Assembly: GCA_963678255.2 (NCBI GenBank)
Contig: OY782778.1
Location: 248,001-312,000 of the forward strand
Direction of reading: 5' to 3'
DNA length: 64,000 bases
Source of the DNA: G963678255 sp963678255
GTDB taxonomy: Bacteria > Cloacimonadota > Cloacimonadia > Cloacimonadales > WRIO01
Part shown: positions 18,220-29,200 of the stretch, piece after piece
How positions within the stretch are numbered: position 1 is the stretch's first letter
Layout of the letters: each line of letters starts with the position of its first letter
Notes under the pieces: model-generated
What the model saw: only the letters and a program-made list of their open reading frames with translations
What the model was told of the DNA's origin: nothing
Database searches by the model: none
Made by a program: the position numbers and the translations under genes

Positions 18220-19608
18220 TTATTTCATCAGGATCATTTTTCCTGTGGAAGTATATTTTCCAGATTTCATATTATAGAAATAGATACCGCTACCACAGTT
18301 TTGATTGTTAGAATCTTTACCATTCCATACAGCTTTGTATGAGCCAGCTTTTCTGAATTCATTAATCAGAGTTTTAACTTTTTGACCTTTTGCATTGTAG
18401 ATCTCAATGTTTACATTGCCATCTTTTGCCATATCAAAAGCAACACTTGTAGTTGGGTTGAAAGGATTAGGATAATTGCCTTTTAATGCAGTGACAGTTG
18501 GAATGACAATAATATCATTAATTCCTGTGATACTAATGGAGTTACTTGCTTCAGATTCACCTTCTTCATAAAGAGCAGTAACGTAATAGGTGTAAGAACC
18601 CGAAGTTGTTAAAAGATCAGTAAAGGTGGTGACACCAACTTCAGTTTGAGCAATAGGTTGATCGTTTCTATAAACTTTATAACCTGTAAGGGTTCTAGAG
18701 CTTACTTGATTAATGATGAAATCATTATTAAAGGTTCTGAAAGAGTTGATAGATTCAACTGATTCGAAATCACAATTAAAAGAAGTGGTTTTAGAATCAG
18801 CAGAGATAACAGAGATGTCATCAAGTTTGATCATGAAATGATTAGGAGAGTTTTGATGAGCAAAAGCAATCCAGACAGTCTGACCGGCATAACTTGCTAA
18901 ACTTAATTGTCTTCTTGCCCATGTGGTAGAAGTGATCGTTTCTGAATAACTGCTAGCAGAAAAATCAGTTGGATCATTTCCAATAGTGGAGATATAGACT
19001 TTATATTGATCATTAAGAATTGAAGGATCTTGTCCAGCAATCCACCAATATAAAGAAGCGCCATTTCCGACATTAATAGCAGGTGTTACAATCCAGTTAT
19101 TAGGATTAAGAGCACCAGTTTCAGTAGTCCAAGAAGCACTTGCTAAGCATTGACCACCAGTATGAGGTGCGTTATTATAAGCAAACCAGCCATAGCCATC
19201 TTCATCAAGATCACTAACATTCCAGTTAGCAGGAATACCTTGAGATTCAAAGCCTTCGTTCATGGTAAAGTTACCATTTTGCCAGTTTAAGGTTACATTT
19301 TGTCCAGATAATTGACCAGTAAGGTTAACCGGAGGATTTAAGATAGAACCATCAGGGATAGCCTGAACAGTGTTTGAAGGTCCGGATTCTCCATCAGGGT
19401 CAGTAAATACAGCGGTCACATAATAATTATAAGTCACTCCATTATTTAATTCAGTATCGTTATAAGTGAGTACATTTGGTGCGACAAGGGCGATTTCAGT
19501 GCCATTTCTATAAACTTTGAAGTTAACAATGCTGATACGATCATTATTTCTTAGAGAATTATTATTTTTTGACTGATTATTTTTAGATTGAGTAGATCTA
19601 GCAGGCAT
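18220..19608 (-). CDS. P3, 3' portion after the TAG (462 residues)
   Basis: This is an open frame starting at an internal ATG (MPARSTQ) 15 codons after the TAG. It carries the remainder of one Fn3 domain, a second Fn3 domain with a nested jelly-roll, and the YPNPFNP sorting tail. It has no signal peptide and no clear ribosome site, so it is probably not made as a separate exported protein. It is almost identical to the end of P1. Confidence 0.5.
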   Translation of the reverse strand: MPARSTQSKNNQSKNNNSLRNNDRISIVNFKVYRNGTEIALVAPNVLTYNDTELNNGVTYNYYVTAVFTDPDGESGPSNTVQAIPDGSILNPPVNLTGQLSGQNVTLNWQNGNFTMNEGFESQGIPANWNVSDLDEDGYGWFAYNNAPHTGGQCLASASWTTETGALNPNNWIVTPAINVGNGASLYWWIAGQDPSILNDQYKVYISTIGNDPTDFSASSYSETITSTTWARRQLSLASYAGQTVWIAFAHQNSPNHFMIKLDDISVISADSKTTSFNCDFESVESINSFRTFNNDFIINQVSSRTLTGYKVYRNDQPIAQTEVGVTTFTDLLTTSGSYTYYVTALYEEGESEASNSISITGINDIIVIPTVTALKGNYPNPFNPTTSVAFDMAKDGNVNIEIYNAKGQKVKTLINEFRKAGSYKAVWNGKDSNNQNCGSGIYFYNMKSGKYTSTGKMILMK

Positions 19609-19653
19609 AGGAGATTCCCAAGTGAGATTTACAGTTGAATTACCAACCGTAGC

Positions 19654-22600
19654 CTAAAGGTTAGTAGGAGGAACTAACGCAGGATTTCCAATATAGAAAT
19701 TATCCATATAGACATAATTTCCACCAGTAGATTTACGCATAAAACCGACATAAACGGTTTGTCCAATATATTGGAGCATATTAACGGTAAATTCTTGATA
19801 TTCAGTGGTTGTGCCAAGATAATCGATTCTGCTTAATTCATTGGTGAAAGCAGTAGTATCTTGAGAGGTTGTTGAGATTCTGATACTTGTGTATTCATCA
19901 GGATAATCCCAGCCAGTAGCATCAGAATAGTCTTTCATCCAGAATTTCATACCGCTACCAGAAGAAGAGACGGTAATAGGAGGCGTAATCAACCAATGAT
20001 CTCCAGAGGAATAGCCAACTTGAGCACAGGCAACGCCATCATAAGCATCTGTTGCGGTGACATCATGTCTCCAGCCAGCAGCAACATTATCTGAATTTAC
20101 AATAGTCCAACCAAGAGCAGGGAATGTTTCATCTTCAAAACCAGTTTCATAAGGGAAGGTAGTAATACTGCTATCAAAACCAGTACCGGTTAAAGCGACG
20201 GTGTGTTGTGTACGAGTTAAGTTATCAGTAATAACTAAAGAGGCAGTTTTAGCTCCTAATGAAGTAGGGATAAATTTAACAGATACAGTAATAGACTGAT
20301 TGGAGAGGATTTGAGCAGGTAAGGTATTTGTATTTGTTAACTGGAACTGTGCAGCATCAGGACCTGTGAGTTGAATGGAGTTGATACCTAATTGTCCAAT
20401 GCCATCATTACTAATACTGAAGTTTTGAGGAGCAGAAGGCATATTGATTTGAGAGATACCAAAGTTCTTTTCAGTTGGAGTAACAGCAAAGAGAGGAACA
20501 GTAGGAGAAACTCTGATTTGAACATTATCAACAAATAGATCGTTATCCGCATTAGACACAGTAGATTCGCCATAAAAAGCGAGTTTAATGCTACCTGAGT
20601 ATTGAGAAAGGTTTAGGATAATATGTTCACCAGTAGCAGAGATGTTATTATATACATAGGAAGATCCGGCATTATCCCATAAACGCAGAGTATTTGCAGA
20701 AGTCCAGGTCGTTCCATTATCCGTAGAGATAATGACGGCGAATTTATCATCAACACCAGTAGTTCCATTTGGATCAGAGGTAATAGGATTTGAGTTTGCA
20801 TAATCAGTTAAAGCGAGGTCAAATTCTAATTGGTAATCAGTAGTCGTTCCAATGTTAAGAGAAGGTGTTACTAGCCAGTGTTTATAATTAGTGCTATAGA
20901 TATTAATTCTAGCAGATATATTAACTGGATCGGTGACATTACAGAAATCATCAGAGATCCAATAAGATGTAGCAGGCGTAAGCACAGAAGGTGCTGCTAA
21001 CAATCCGGCAAATTGAGTCCATTCAGCAGGAGGGAAAGTTGCGCCAGAGAAGTCTTCAAGATAAGGGAAGGTAGAGATACTGCCATCATATCCTGTTCCG
21101 GAAAGAGGGATTGAATGTACTGTGCGAGTTAAGGCATCAGTCACGGTTAAAGAAGCTGTTTTTTCACCAAGTGAGGTAGGGAAGAAGGCAACAGAAACCG
21201 TTATTGGAGAGGATCCATTGTCTTGAGCAGGCATCGTATTATTATTTGTCAGAATAAATTGATCAGCATTTGTACCGGTAATTTCGAAAGAGTTAATTTG
21301 TAAAACGCCAGTGCCATTATTACTAACAACAAAGTTTTGAGGATTAGATCCTGAGTTAATTTGAACAGTACCGAAGTTTTTTTCAATAGGAGCAACAGCA
21401 AATAGAGGCGTAGTTGGAGCTTGTCTAATTTGAACATTATCAACAAAGAGATCATTATCAGCGTTAGACACGGTAGATTCACCATAGAAGGCGATCAGGA
21501 TATGCCCAGTAAACTGTGAAAGATTCATAACAACATGTTGACCTGTTGTCGAGATGTTATTGTAAACATAAGGAGAACCGGCATTATCCCACAAGCGGAG
21601 AGTGTTTGTTGATGACCAAGTTGCTCCATTATCAGTTGAAACAACAACAGCAAATTTATCATCGGTTCCGGTTTGATTTGCTGGATTAGAGCTATAATAA
21701 GCAGTTAGAGCCATATCAAATTCTAATTGATAATTACCAGTAGTGCCAAGATTGATGGGAGGAGTCACAAGCCAATAATTAGCACCTGTAGAGTAGATAT
21801 TTACAACTGCAGCCAAATTAGTTTCAGTGCTAATATTTCCAAAGTTTCTGGTGCTCCAGCCACCTACCATAGGAGTAACAACGGAAGGATTATTTAATAA
21901 CCCTGACATTCTAGTCCAATCTATAGGCGGGAAAGTTTCTCCAGAGAAATCTTGAGAATAAGGGAAAGTAGAGATTGAAGGATCGGTTCTACTAGTAAAA
22001 GACCAAATAGGGCAGTTTGAAGCAGTTCCAAATTCATTATAAGGAATCACTTGCATATAATAGGTTGTGTTATAAATAAAATCAGCAGGGGGGTCATAAG
22101 AGGTTACATTCCCCAGATCCAGATTATTAACGATATTTGTGGGAGGGTTATCTGTACCGAAGTACAGGCGATATCCTGAAGGCATACCACCACCAGATAA
22201 CCATTCAAGATTAGCATTGATAGGAACGAATTGACCAGCTGGTCCAACAAGGTTAGCAGGGTTAGGGATAGCTCCTGGAACAGGGGGAGTCCATGCAAAA
22301 GTTAAACCACTTGCAGGGAAAATTGTTGGAGTTAAGGCACATGTAGCTGTGTTTAATGTTGCAGCAGTTGTGTTATTCCAATCACTAGTCGTCGTACGGA
22401 TATTAAATTCAGTAGCAAGGTCACTTCTAATTCCAGTTTGGCAGGATGTAATACCCGTGAACGTGTTTGAGCCATAGACTATTTCAATTTTATTAGTAGT
22501 TTCTAAGAGTCTAATTTGAAAGCTAACATTACTTCCTGTTTGGTTGTATCTTTGACAATTTAACCATTGAACAACACAGATTCGATTTGGAGCAGTGCCA

Positions 22601-23067
22601 ATAGTTTGGATTCTAAGAGAAGAGCCAGTCTGAGCGGCAATGTCAACATTAAGCCCAGCGATTCTATTAAATAAAACAACTGGATCAATAGTACTACTGT
22701 TTTCAGAAAGTACTAAACTAAGACTTGATGGGGTAATTACAGAAGGAGTCAGTGCTGATTGACCTAAAGAAATCCAACCATTATAATTGATTCCAATTCG
22801 ATCAAAAGTAATTTCATTAAAAGTAAAATTAAAACCAATTGGAAAGCCGACACCTGACATAATAGTATCTGTGCCTCCCAAAGGAACTTCTGGATCAACA
22901 AATCTTTCATCATCACTAGAATCATCACCTAATAAGATTCCTCCAGTGATTTCTGTGAATGTGCTGGTTGATGAAGCAAAGTTGTATTCAGGTAGAACAG
23001 CACAGAGGTTAACAATAAAAGTTGCAAAGAGTATCAAGACAAAGGATGTTTTGATAAATCGATACAT
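19654..23067 (-). CDS. P3, 5' portion before the TAG (1137 residues)
   Basis: This is the part of P3 that would be translated if TAG terminates. It starts at the ATG with GGAGG eight bases upstream (MYRFIKTSF); an ATG 14 codons earlier lacks a ribosome site. It contains a signal peptide (1-23), a P2-like N-terminal domain, an Fn3 domain and three jelly-roll repeats, the first two with choice-of-anchor-D domains, and ends at VPPTNL just inside the next Fn3 domain. From about 21110 to its 3' end it is nearly identical to P1, while its 5' part resembles P2. Confidence 0.7.
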   Translation of the reverse strand: MYRFIKTSFVLILFATFIVNLCAVLPEYNFASSTSTFTEITGGILLGDDSSDDERFVDPEVPLGGTDTIMSGVGFPIGFNFTFNEITFDRIGINYNGWISLGQSALTPSVITPSSLSLVLSENSSTIDPVVLFNRIAGLNVDIAAQTGSSLRIQTIGTAPNRICVVQWLNCQRYNQTGSNVSFQIRLLETTNKIEIVYGSNTFTGITSCQTGIRSDLATEFNIRTTTSDWNNTTAATLNTATCALTPTIFPASGLTFAWTPPVPGAIPNPANLVGPAGQFVPINANLEWLSGGGMPSGYRLYFGTDNPPTNIVNNLDLGNVTSYDPPADFIYNTTYYMQVIPYNEFGTASNCPIWSFTSRTDPSISTFPYSQDFSGETFPPIDWTRMSGLLNNPSVVTPMVGGWSTRNFGNISTETNLAAVVNIYSTGANYWLVTPPINLGTTGNYQLEFDMALTAYYSSNPANQTGTDDKFAVVVSTDNGATWSSTNTLRLWDNAGSPYVYNNISTTGQHVVMNLSQFTGHILIAFYGESTVSNADNDLFVDNVQIRQAPTTPLFAVAPIEKNFGTVQINSGSNPQNFVVSNNGTGVLQINSFEITGTNADQFILTNNNTMPAQDNGSSPITVSVAFFPTSLGEKTASLTVTDALTRTVHSIPLSGTGYDGSISTFPYLEDFSGATFPPAEWTQFAGLLAAPSVLTPATSYWISDDFCNVTDPVNISARINIYSTNYKHWLVTPSLNIGTTTDYQLEFDLALTDYANSNPITSDPNGTTGVDDKFAVIISTDNGTTWTSANTLRLWDNAGSSYVYNNISATGEHIILNLSQYSGSIKLAFYGESTVSNADNDLFVDNVQIRVSPTVPLFAVTPTEKNFGISQINMPSAPQNFSISNDGIGQLGINSIQLTGPDAAQFQLTNTNTLPAQILSNQSITVSVKFIPTSLGAKTASLVITDNLTRTQHTVALTGTGFDSSITTFPYETGFEDETFPALGWTIVNSDNVAAGWRHDVTATDAYDGVACAQVGYSSGDHWLITPPITVSSSGSGMKFWMKDYSDATGWDYPDEYTSIRISTTSQDTTAFTNELSRIDYLGTTTEYQEFTVNMLQYIGQTVYVGFMRKSTGGNYVYMDNFYIGNPALVPPTNL

Positions 23068-23139
23068 AAACCCTCCTTTTTTTTGTTTTAAATCATTAAT
23101 GATTATCATAGTACTAATTTATTTATAGAGGATTTTGTT

Positions 23140-23145
23140 TGTCAA
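23140..23145 (-). promoter_or_regulatory. Candidate -35 box of P3
   Basis: TTGACA on the minus strand, 73 bases before the P3 start. TATAAATA follows 12 bases later, too close for a standard -10 box. Confidence 0.35.
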
Positions 23146-23178
23146 CGAATATTTTAATTTATTTTAAAAATAGAAAAA

Positions 23179-23200
23179 GGGCAGACACACAGGTCTGCCC
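23179..23200 (-). terminator. Hairpin terminator of P4
   Basis: GGGCAGAC-acacag-GTCTGCCC, 16 bases after the P4 stop, with flanking sequence identical to that after P5. Confidence 0.8.
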
Positions 23201-23216
23201 CTACACTCATATGATA

Positions 23217-26200
23217 TTATTTCATTAAGATCATTTTGCCAGTGGAAGTATATTTTCCAGATTTCATTTTATAGAAATAGATACCACTCCCACAGTTTTG
23301 ATTGTTAGAATCTTTACCGTTCCAAACAGCTTTGTAAGAGCCGGGGTTTTTAAATTCGCTGATCAGAGTTTTTACTTTTTGACCTTTAGCATTATAGATG
23401 TTAATTTCTACATTACCGGCACTAGCTAAATCAAATGCGATAGAAGTTTCAGGATTGAAAGGATTTGGGTAGTTCCGTTTTAAAGCAGTTACTAAAGGCG
23501 TCACAATAACATCGTTATTTTCAGTGATATTAACAGTCATTACGTTTGAAGGTTCAGATTCACCTTCAGAGTAAAGAGTCGTGACATAATAAGTATATTC
23601 ACCACTGGTAGTGAGTTGATCCATAAAAGTAAATACTTCAGGTTCAGTTTGAGCAACAGGTTGGTCATTACGGTAAACTTTGTAACCAGTAAGGACTCTG
23701 GAATTATTAGTAACAACTTTATGACTTGCTTGGTTATTCAAACAAATTTTGTTGTTAATAGATTGGTTATCTTTTTTGGAATTATTAGTATTAATCGTTT
23801 TAGAAGGCAGATTTTGAGTAGTAGTGATAGCAGAAACGACTACAACATCATCCAATTTTAGTATTGAATGATTAGGAGAATTTTGATGAGCAAAGGCAAC
23901 CCAAATAGTTTGACCAGCAAAAGCTTCTAAGCTTAATTGTTTTCTAGCCCAAGTGGTAGAATTTACAATTTCAGTAAAGCTACTTGCGCCAAAATCAGAG
24001 AAATCATTTCCGACAGTAGAGATATATACTTTATATTGATCTCCAAGATGAGCAGGGTCTTGACCAGCAACCCACCAGTATAAGTATGCGTTGTTTCCAA
24101 CGTTAATGGGAGTTGAGACGAGCCAATTATTTGGATTGAGAGCTCCTAATTCAGCAGTATAAGAAGCGCTTGCAATGCATTGACCACCAGTATGCGGTGC
24201 ATTTGTGAAAGTAAACCAATTGTTTTCATCACCATCGACATCGCAACTATTCCAGTTAACAGGAATTCCTTGATTTTCAAAACCTTCACTTAAGGTAAAT
24301 AACCCATTTTGCCAATTTAGAGAGACATTATTTTCAGATAATTGGCTGGTAAGGTTAACAGGAGGGTTAAGGATAGAGCCATCGGGAATAACCTGAATAA
24401 TATTAGAAGGTCCGGATTCACCGTCAGGATCGAGGTAAATGCCGGTAACATAGTAAGTATAAGTGATTCCATTCACTAATCCGGTATCAGTGAAAGAGAG
24501 CTCAGTAGTAGGCAAGAAAGCGATTTCAGTATTGTTTCTATAAACTTTATAGTTAACCAAAGAGATTCTATCGTTTGTTGTTCTTGAACTATTTGAAGAG
24601 AAAGAATAATTTTCATTAATATTATTTCTTTCAATTTTTTGATTTCTTACATTATCATCACCAAGTTGAGGCGCAAGCCAGGTAAGAGTAACGGTACCAT
24701 TTCCAATAAGAGCCTGAAGATTCATAGGAGGCACCTGAGGAGATCCAAAGAGGATTCTGGTATTTGGAATATAAGTTTTAAGCGTTCCAGAAGGAGGAGA
24801 CATTGGATTAGGGTTTGTGGTATCATTATAATAATTAAGAGATTTATTGGTTGTAGTTAAGGTACAGAAGAATTCATCAGAATTAGTATGATAATTTCCG
24901 GCAAGATATTCATGAACACCAATAACAATATTTCTTCCAGGCGTATAGAAGAAAGGATTTTGAAGAACGATATTAACCCAAGAGTCTTGTGCTTCAGTGG
25001 ATACTTGACCATCATAAACCAGAGATAAACTATCGTAAGGGACCCAAGAGGTATTAGTTGGGAATTCGTTTAAGTTAGTGTATCCGATATAAACACGAAT
25101 ACTATCTGTAAACGCTGAAAATCCATTGAAGTGATAATTAAGTTCAGTGATACGAGGGCCACCAGTATTAACTAATTGAGAGCCAGTGTAGATTGTTTGA
25201 GTGTAAGTATAGCGATAATAGGGTTCCCAAGGCATATTTTGACTAATAACATCACCGCTACCGATTTCGATTAATCCTGGAGGCAGAGGCGGTAATACAT
25301 TGGCTGTAATCGGGATAGTAACAGTCGTATGAGCAGGATCATTTGTGTTTAACACTAAATTTCCAGAGAAAGTTCCCTGATTTTGAGCATTAATAATCAC
25401 ATTAATCGTGGTATTTATTCCTGGGTTAACTGTGGTGTTTCCTGGAGGGTTAATTGAGACATTAGCAGGGAGAGTCCAGTTGATAGTTAAAGGCAGGATA
25501 CCCGTATTTGAAATGATGATTTGATTGGAGGCAGGAAGATACTGATAGATATTTCCGAAATCAATGGGTTCAGTAGAAACCGTAATTTCAGAAGTAGTAG
25601 GCAGGTTTTCGAAAATGACATCATCAATATAAATAGTTCTAGAAGTAGCCCCTAATCCATGTCTGAAAGCAACTCTTTGTAATCCAGCAGGAGCCGCAGC
25701 TAAAGAAACAAGATATTGAGTATAAGCAGTTGGAGGATTGATGGTTTGTAAAGTAACAAAAGTAGAATCTTCGAGGGGATTTGTAATATAACCAATTTCC
25801 AAGGAATATCCTACTCCACCTTTAGCAAAGAATTTAACACGTTTAGTATTAGTATTTTGAATAGGCGGTGTAATCAGTAACAAACTAGCTGTTGCGTCAG
25901 CAGAATTATATAGTCGAGCAGCATTTGGAGCAGAGTTAGCAAGAGTTCCAGTGTATGAGTTGACATAAGCAGAAGTGTTTGTTGAATTTACAATTTTTAA
26001 CCAACCAAATGGTAGTGCTGGAATTGTTACGGTATCAAAGTTTTCTGTATAAGGGAAGGTAACAATGGTTGCGTCACTACCTAAACCACTAAGAGCGATA
26101 GAATGAGCTGTACGAGTTAAGTTGTCAGTAATAACCAAAGAAGCAGTTTTTGCTCCTAAAGAAGTTGGGATGAATTTAACAGATACCGTAATAGATTGAT

Positions 26201-29200
26201 TGGAGAGGATTTGAGCAGGCAAGGCATTTGTATTTGTTAACTCGAATTGAGCCGCATCCGGACCTGTGATTTGAATGGAGTTGATACCTAATTGTCCAAT
26301 ACCATTATTGCTAATACTGAAATTTTGAGGAGCAGAAGGCATGTTGATTTGAGTAACACCGAAGTTTTTTTCAGTTGGGGTCACAGCAAATAATGGACTT
26401 GTAGGAGAAACTCTGATTTGAACATTATCAACAAACAAATCATTGTCAGCATTAGACACAGTAGATTCGCCATAGAAAGCGATTTTGATATTACCTGAGT
26501 ATTGAGAAAGGTTTATGATAATATGTTCACCGGTTGCAGAGATGTTATTATATACATAGGAAGACCCAGCATTATCCCATAAACGAAGTGTGTTTGCAGA
26601 AGTCCAGGTCGTTCCATTATCTGTAGAGATAATGACAGCAAATTTATCATCAATACCAGTTGTTCCATTTGGATCAGAGGTAATAGGGTTTGAATTTGCA
26701 TAATCTGTTAAAGCGAGATCAAACTCAAGTTGATAATCCGTGGTTGTTCCAATATTAATAGTAGGTGTTACCAACCAGTGTTTATAAGTAGTGCTATAGA
26801 TATTAATTCTGGCAGATTTGTTAACAGGATCGGTCACATTACAGAAATCATCAGAGATCCAATAAGATGTAGCAGGAGTAAGAACAGAAGGTGCAGCTAA
26901 TAATCCAGCAAAACGAGTCCATTCCAGAGGAGGGAAGGTTGCGCCAGAGAAGTCTTCAAGATAAGGGAAGGCAGAGATACTACCGTCATATCCTGTTCCG
27001 GAAAGAGGGATTGTATGAACTGTACGAGTCATAGCGTCTGTAATCACTAATGAAGCTGTTTTATCTCCAATGGAAGTAGGAGAAAATGCAACAGAAACAG
27101 TTATTGGAGCGCCACCTTCAACAAGAGCAGGAAGGGTATTTGTGTTTGTTAAGATAAATTGACCTGCATCGGCACCGGTAAGTTCAATAGTATTAACACC
27201 TAACTGACCTGTTCCATTGTTACTAATAACAAAATTTTGAGCAGGAGTCGTCGAGTTAATTTGAACAGATCCGAATAACTTTTCAATAGGGGCTACAGCA
27301 AATTGAGGCGTAGTTGGAGCTTGTCTAACCTGAACGTTATCAACAAAGAAGTCATTATCCGCATTAGAGGTTAAAGATTCACCATAAAAACCAATTTTAA
27401 CAGTTCCAGTAAATTGCGTGAGATTTAAAACGCAATGTTCACCAACATTTGAGATGCTATTGTAAACATAGGGAGAACCGACATTATCCCATAGACGGAG
27501 CGTGTTAGCAGAAGACCAAGTGATACCATTATCTGTAGAGATAATGACAGCAAATTTATCATCAATACCAGTAGTTCCATTTGGATCAGAGGTAATAGGA
27601 TTTGGGCTTGCATAATCAGTTAAAGCCATATCAAATTCTAATTGATAAACACCAGCCGTTCCAAGGTCAATAGGAGGGGTGACAAGCCAGTATTTACAAC
27701 CAGTGCTGTAAATATTAACTCTAGCAGATTTATTTAAAGGATCAGTCACATTGCCAAAATCATCAGAAATCCAAGAGCTAGTTTCAGAGGAGAAGGCAGT
27801 AGGGTTTGCTAATAAACCTGTTCTCCGAGTCCAATTCATAGGAGGGAAAGTAGTGCTAGAGAAATCTTCAAGATAAGGGAAAACAGAGATCGTTGGATTA
27901 GGCATGGTGGTAAAAGACCAGATAGGAGAATTGACAGCATCTCCCATGGAATTTGTAGCGACTAATTGCCAGTAATACATAGTATTATAAGCAAGTATAG
28001 AGGCTAATTGATAAGAGTTTCCAGTTATCAGTTGTCCATTTAAAAAGTTTGTAGGAGTGGTTGTTCCGGCACCATCAGTTCCAATATAAAGTTTGTAACC
28101 AGTAGGAACGCCACCTGTCGTAGGATTAGCCCAGGTAAAAGTAGGAAGTGCAGAAATGTTTAAAGCAGCATCAAGAGGGGCAGTATAAGTAGCAGGACCG
28201 GGAACTTCAGGTAAAATCTGAGGCATAATAACCATATCAACATAGGTTGCTTGATACGTGCCTGTAGAGGTAACCGCTAAAGCTAAATAATAATTACCGG
28301 GGATAGAAGATAAATCTACATTGAATCCGGTATAATTGGTTGTAAGAGTGTTAGTTTCTCCGATAGCTGTCCAAGTAACTTTATCTGGAGAATACATAAC
28401 TCTAATAGAAGGGCTAGTGGTCGATGATGTTTTTGCATAATAACTGAAATTATCACCATTAGCGATTTGAAGTTTAGGAGTCATTAATTTTTGATCAGTA
28501 ATTGCTGTGCTACTATTATATAAATAGGCACTTGCCGTACCAGCATAAGGATAGGAGGTAGATCTAGTCCATAAAGGTGTAGGATCAATAGACCATCCAG
28601 CTGGAGGGAAAACCGTGTTTTCGAAGGATTCAAGAAGATAAGTGGAAGGATAAACTCTGAAAGAAGAGCTTTGGGTGTTGTTGGAGTTATCATTATCATT
28701 TGCTACAGTAACAGAATATGTATGTTGTCCAATTACAGCAGTCCAATTTGTAGTTAAAACGGTATTTTGACCAGGATTTAAACTAAAAGTCTGAGTATTA
28801 ACAATATTTCCATCAATAAGGAAGTTAACTTGTTGGTTATTTTGAGGTAATAAGCCGTTATTATAAAGGGTTGCATTGAGAGCCACTTGGCTACCAGCAT
28901 TGATGAATGAAGGAGAAGAGGAAATACTTTGAACAGCAATATCATTATTCACAGGAACAAAGAGAGAAACATCATCAATTGTTAAATACCATGGAGATGA
29001 AGTAGGAATGATCCCATGAATACCAATAAAATAAGTGCCGGTAGCAGTTGGGGTAATTTGAGCTGTTGCATTAACAAAATCTGTATTTAAGACAGGTGTA
29101 ACAGGTACAATATTTTGAGTCATACTTGAAGCGTCTGCAGAGGATCCCCATTTTACTTCAAAACTGGTGCCAGCCACACCATCAGATTTATACCACATGG

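Larger units (their letters stand above)
18220..23067 (-). pseudogene. P3: giant surface-protein gene interrupted by one in-frame TAG
   Basis: The reading frame is continuous from the ATG at 23067 to the stop at 18220, except for one TAG at 19656-19654. P1 has CAG (Gln) at the matching site in the motif VPPTNLQA, so a single C-to-T change explains it. Everything downstream remains in frame and close to P1. Architecture: signal peptide and N-terminal domain of the P2 type, Fn3, three jelly-roll repeats, two Fn3 domains and the sorting tail. The premature stop removes the last Fn3 domains and the sorting tail, so a truncated product would be exported but probably not anchored. TAG ends cheA, the cheX-like gene and cheB here, so it is a real stop in this genome. 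A sequencing error cannot be excluded. Confidence 0.85.

Noticed and set aside
19654..19656. Recoding of TAG as an amino acid in P3
   Set aside because: TAG ends cheA, the cheX-like gene and cheB in this window, and paralogs have CAG at the site, so a plain nonsense change is simpler.
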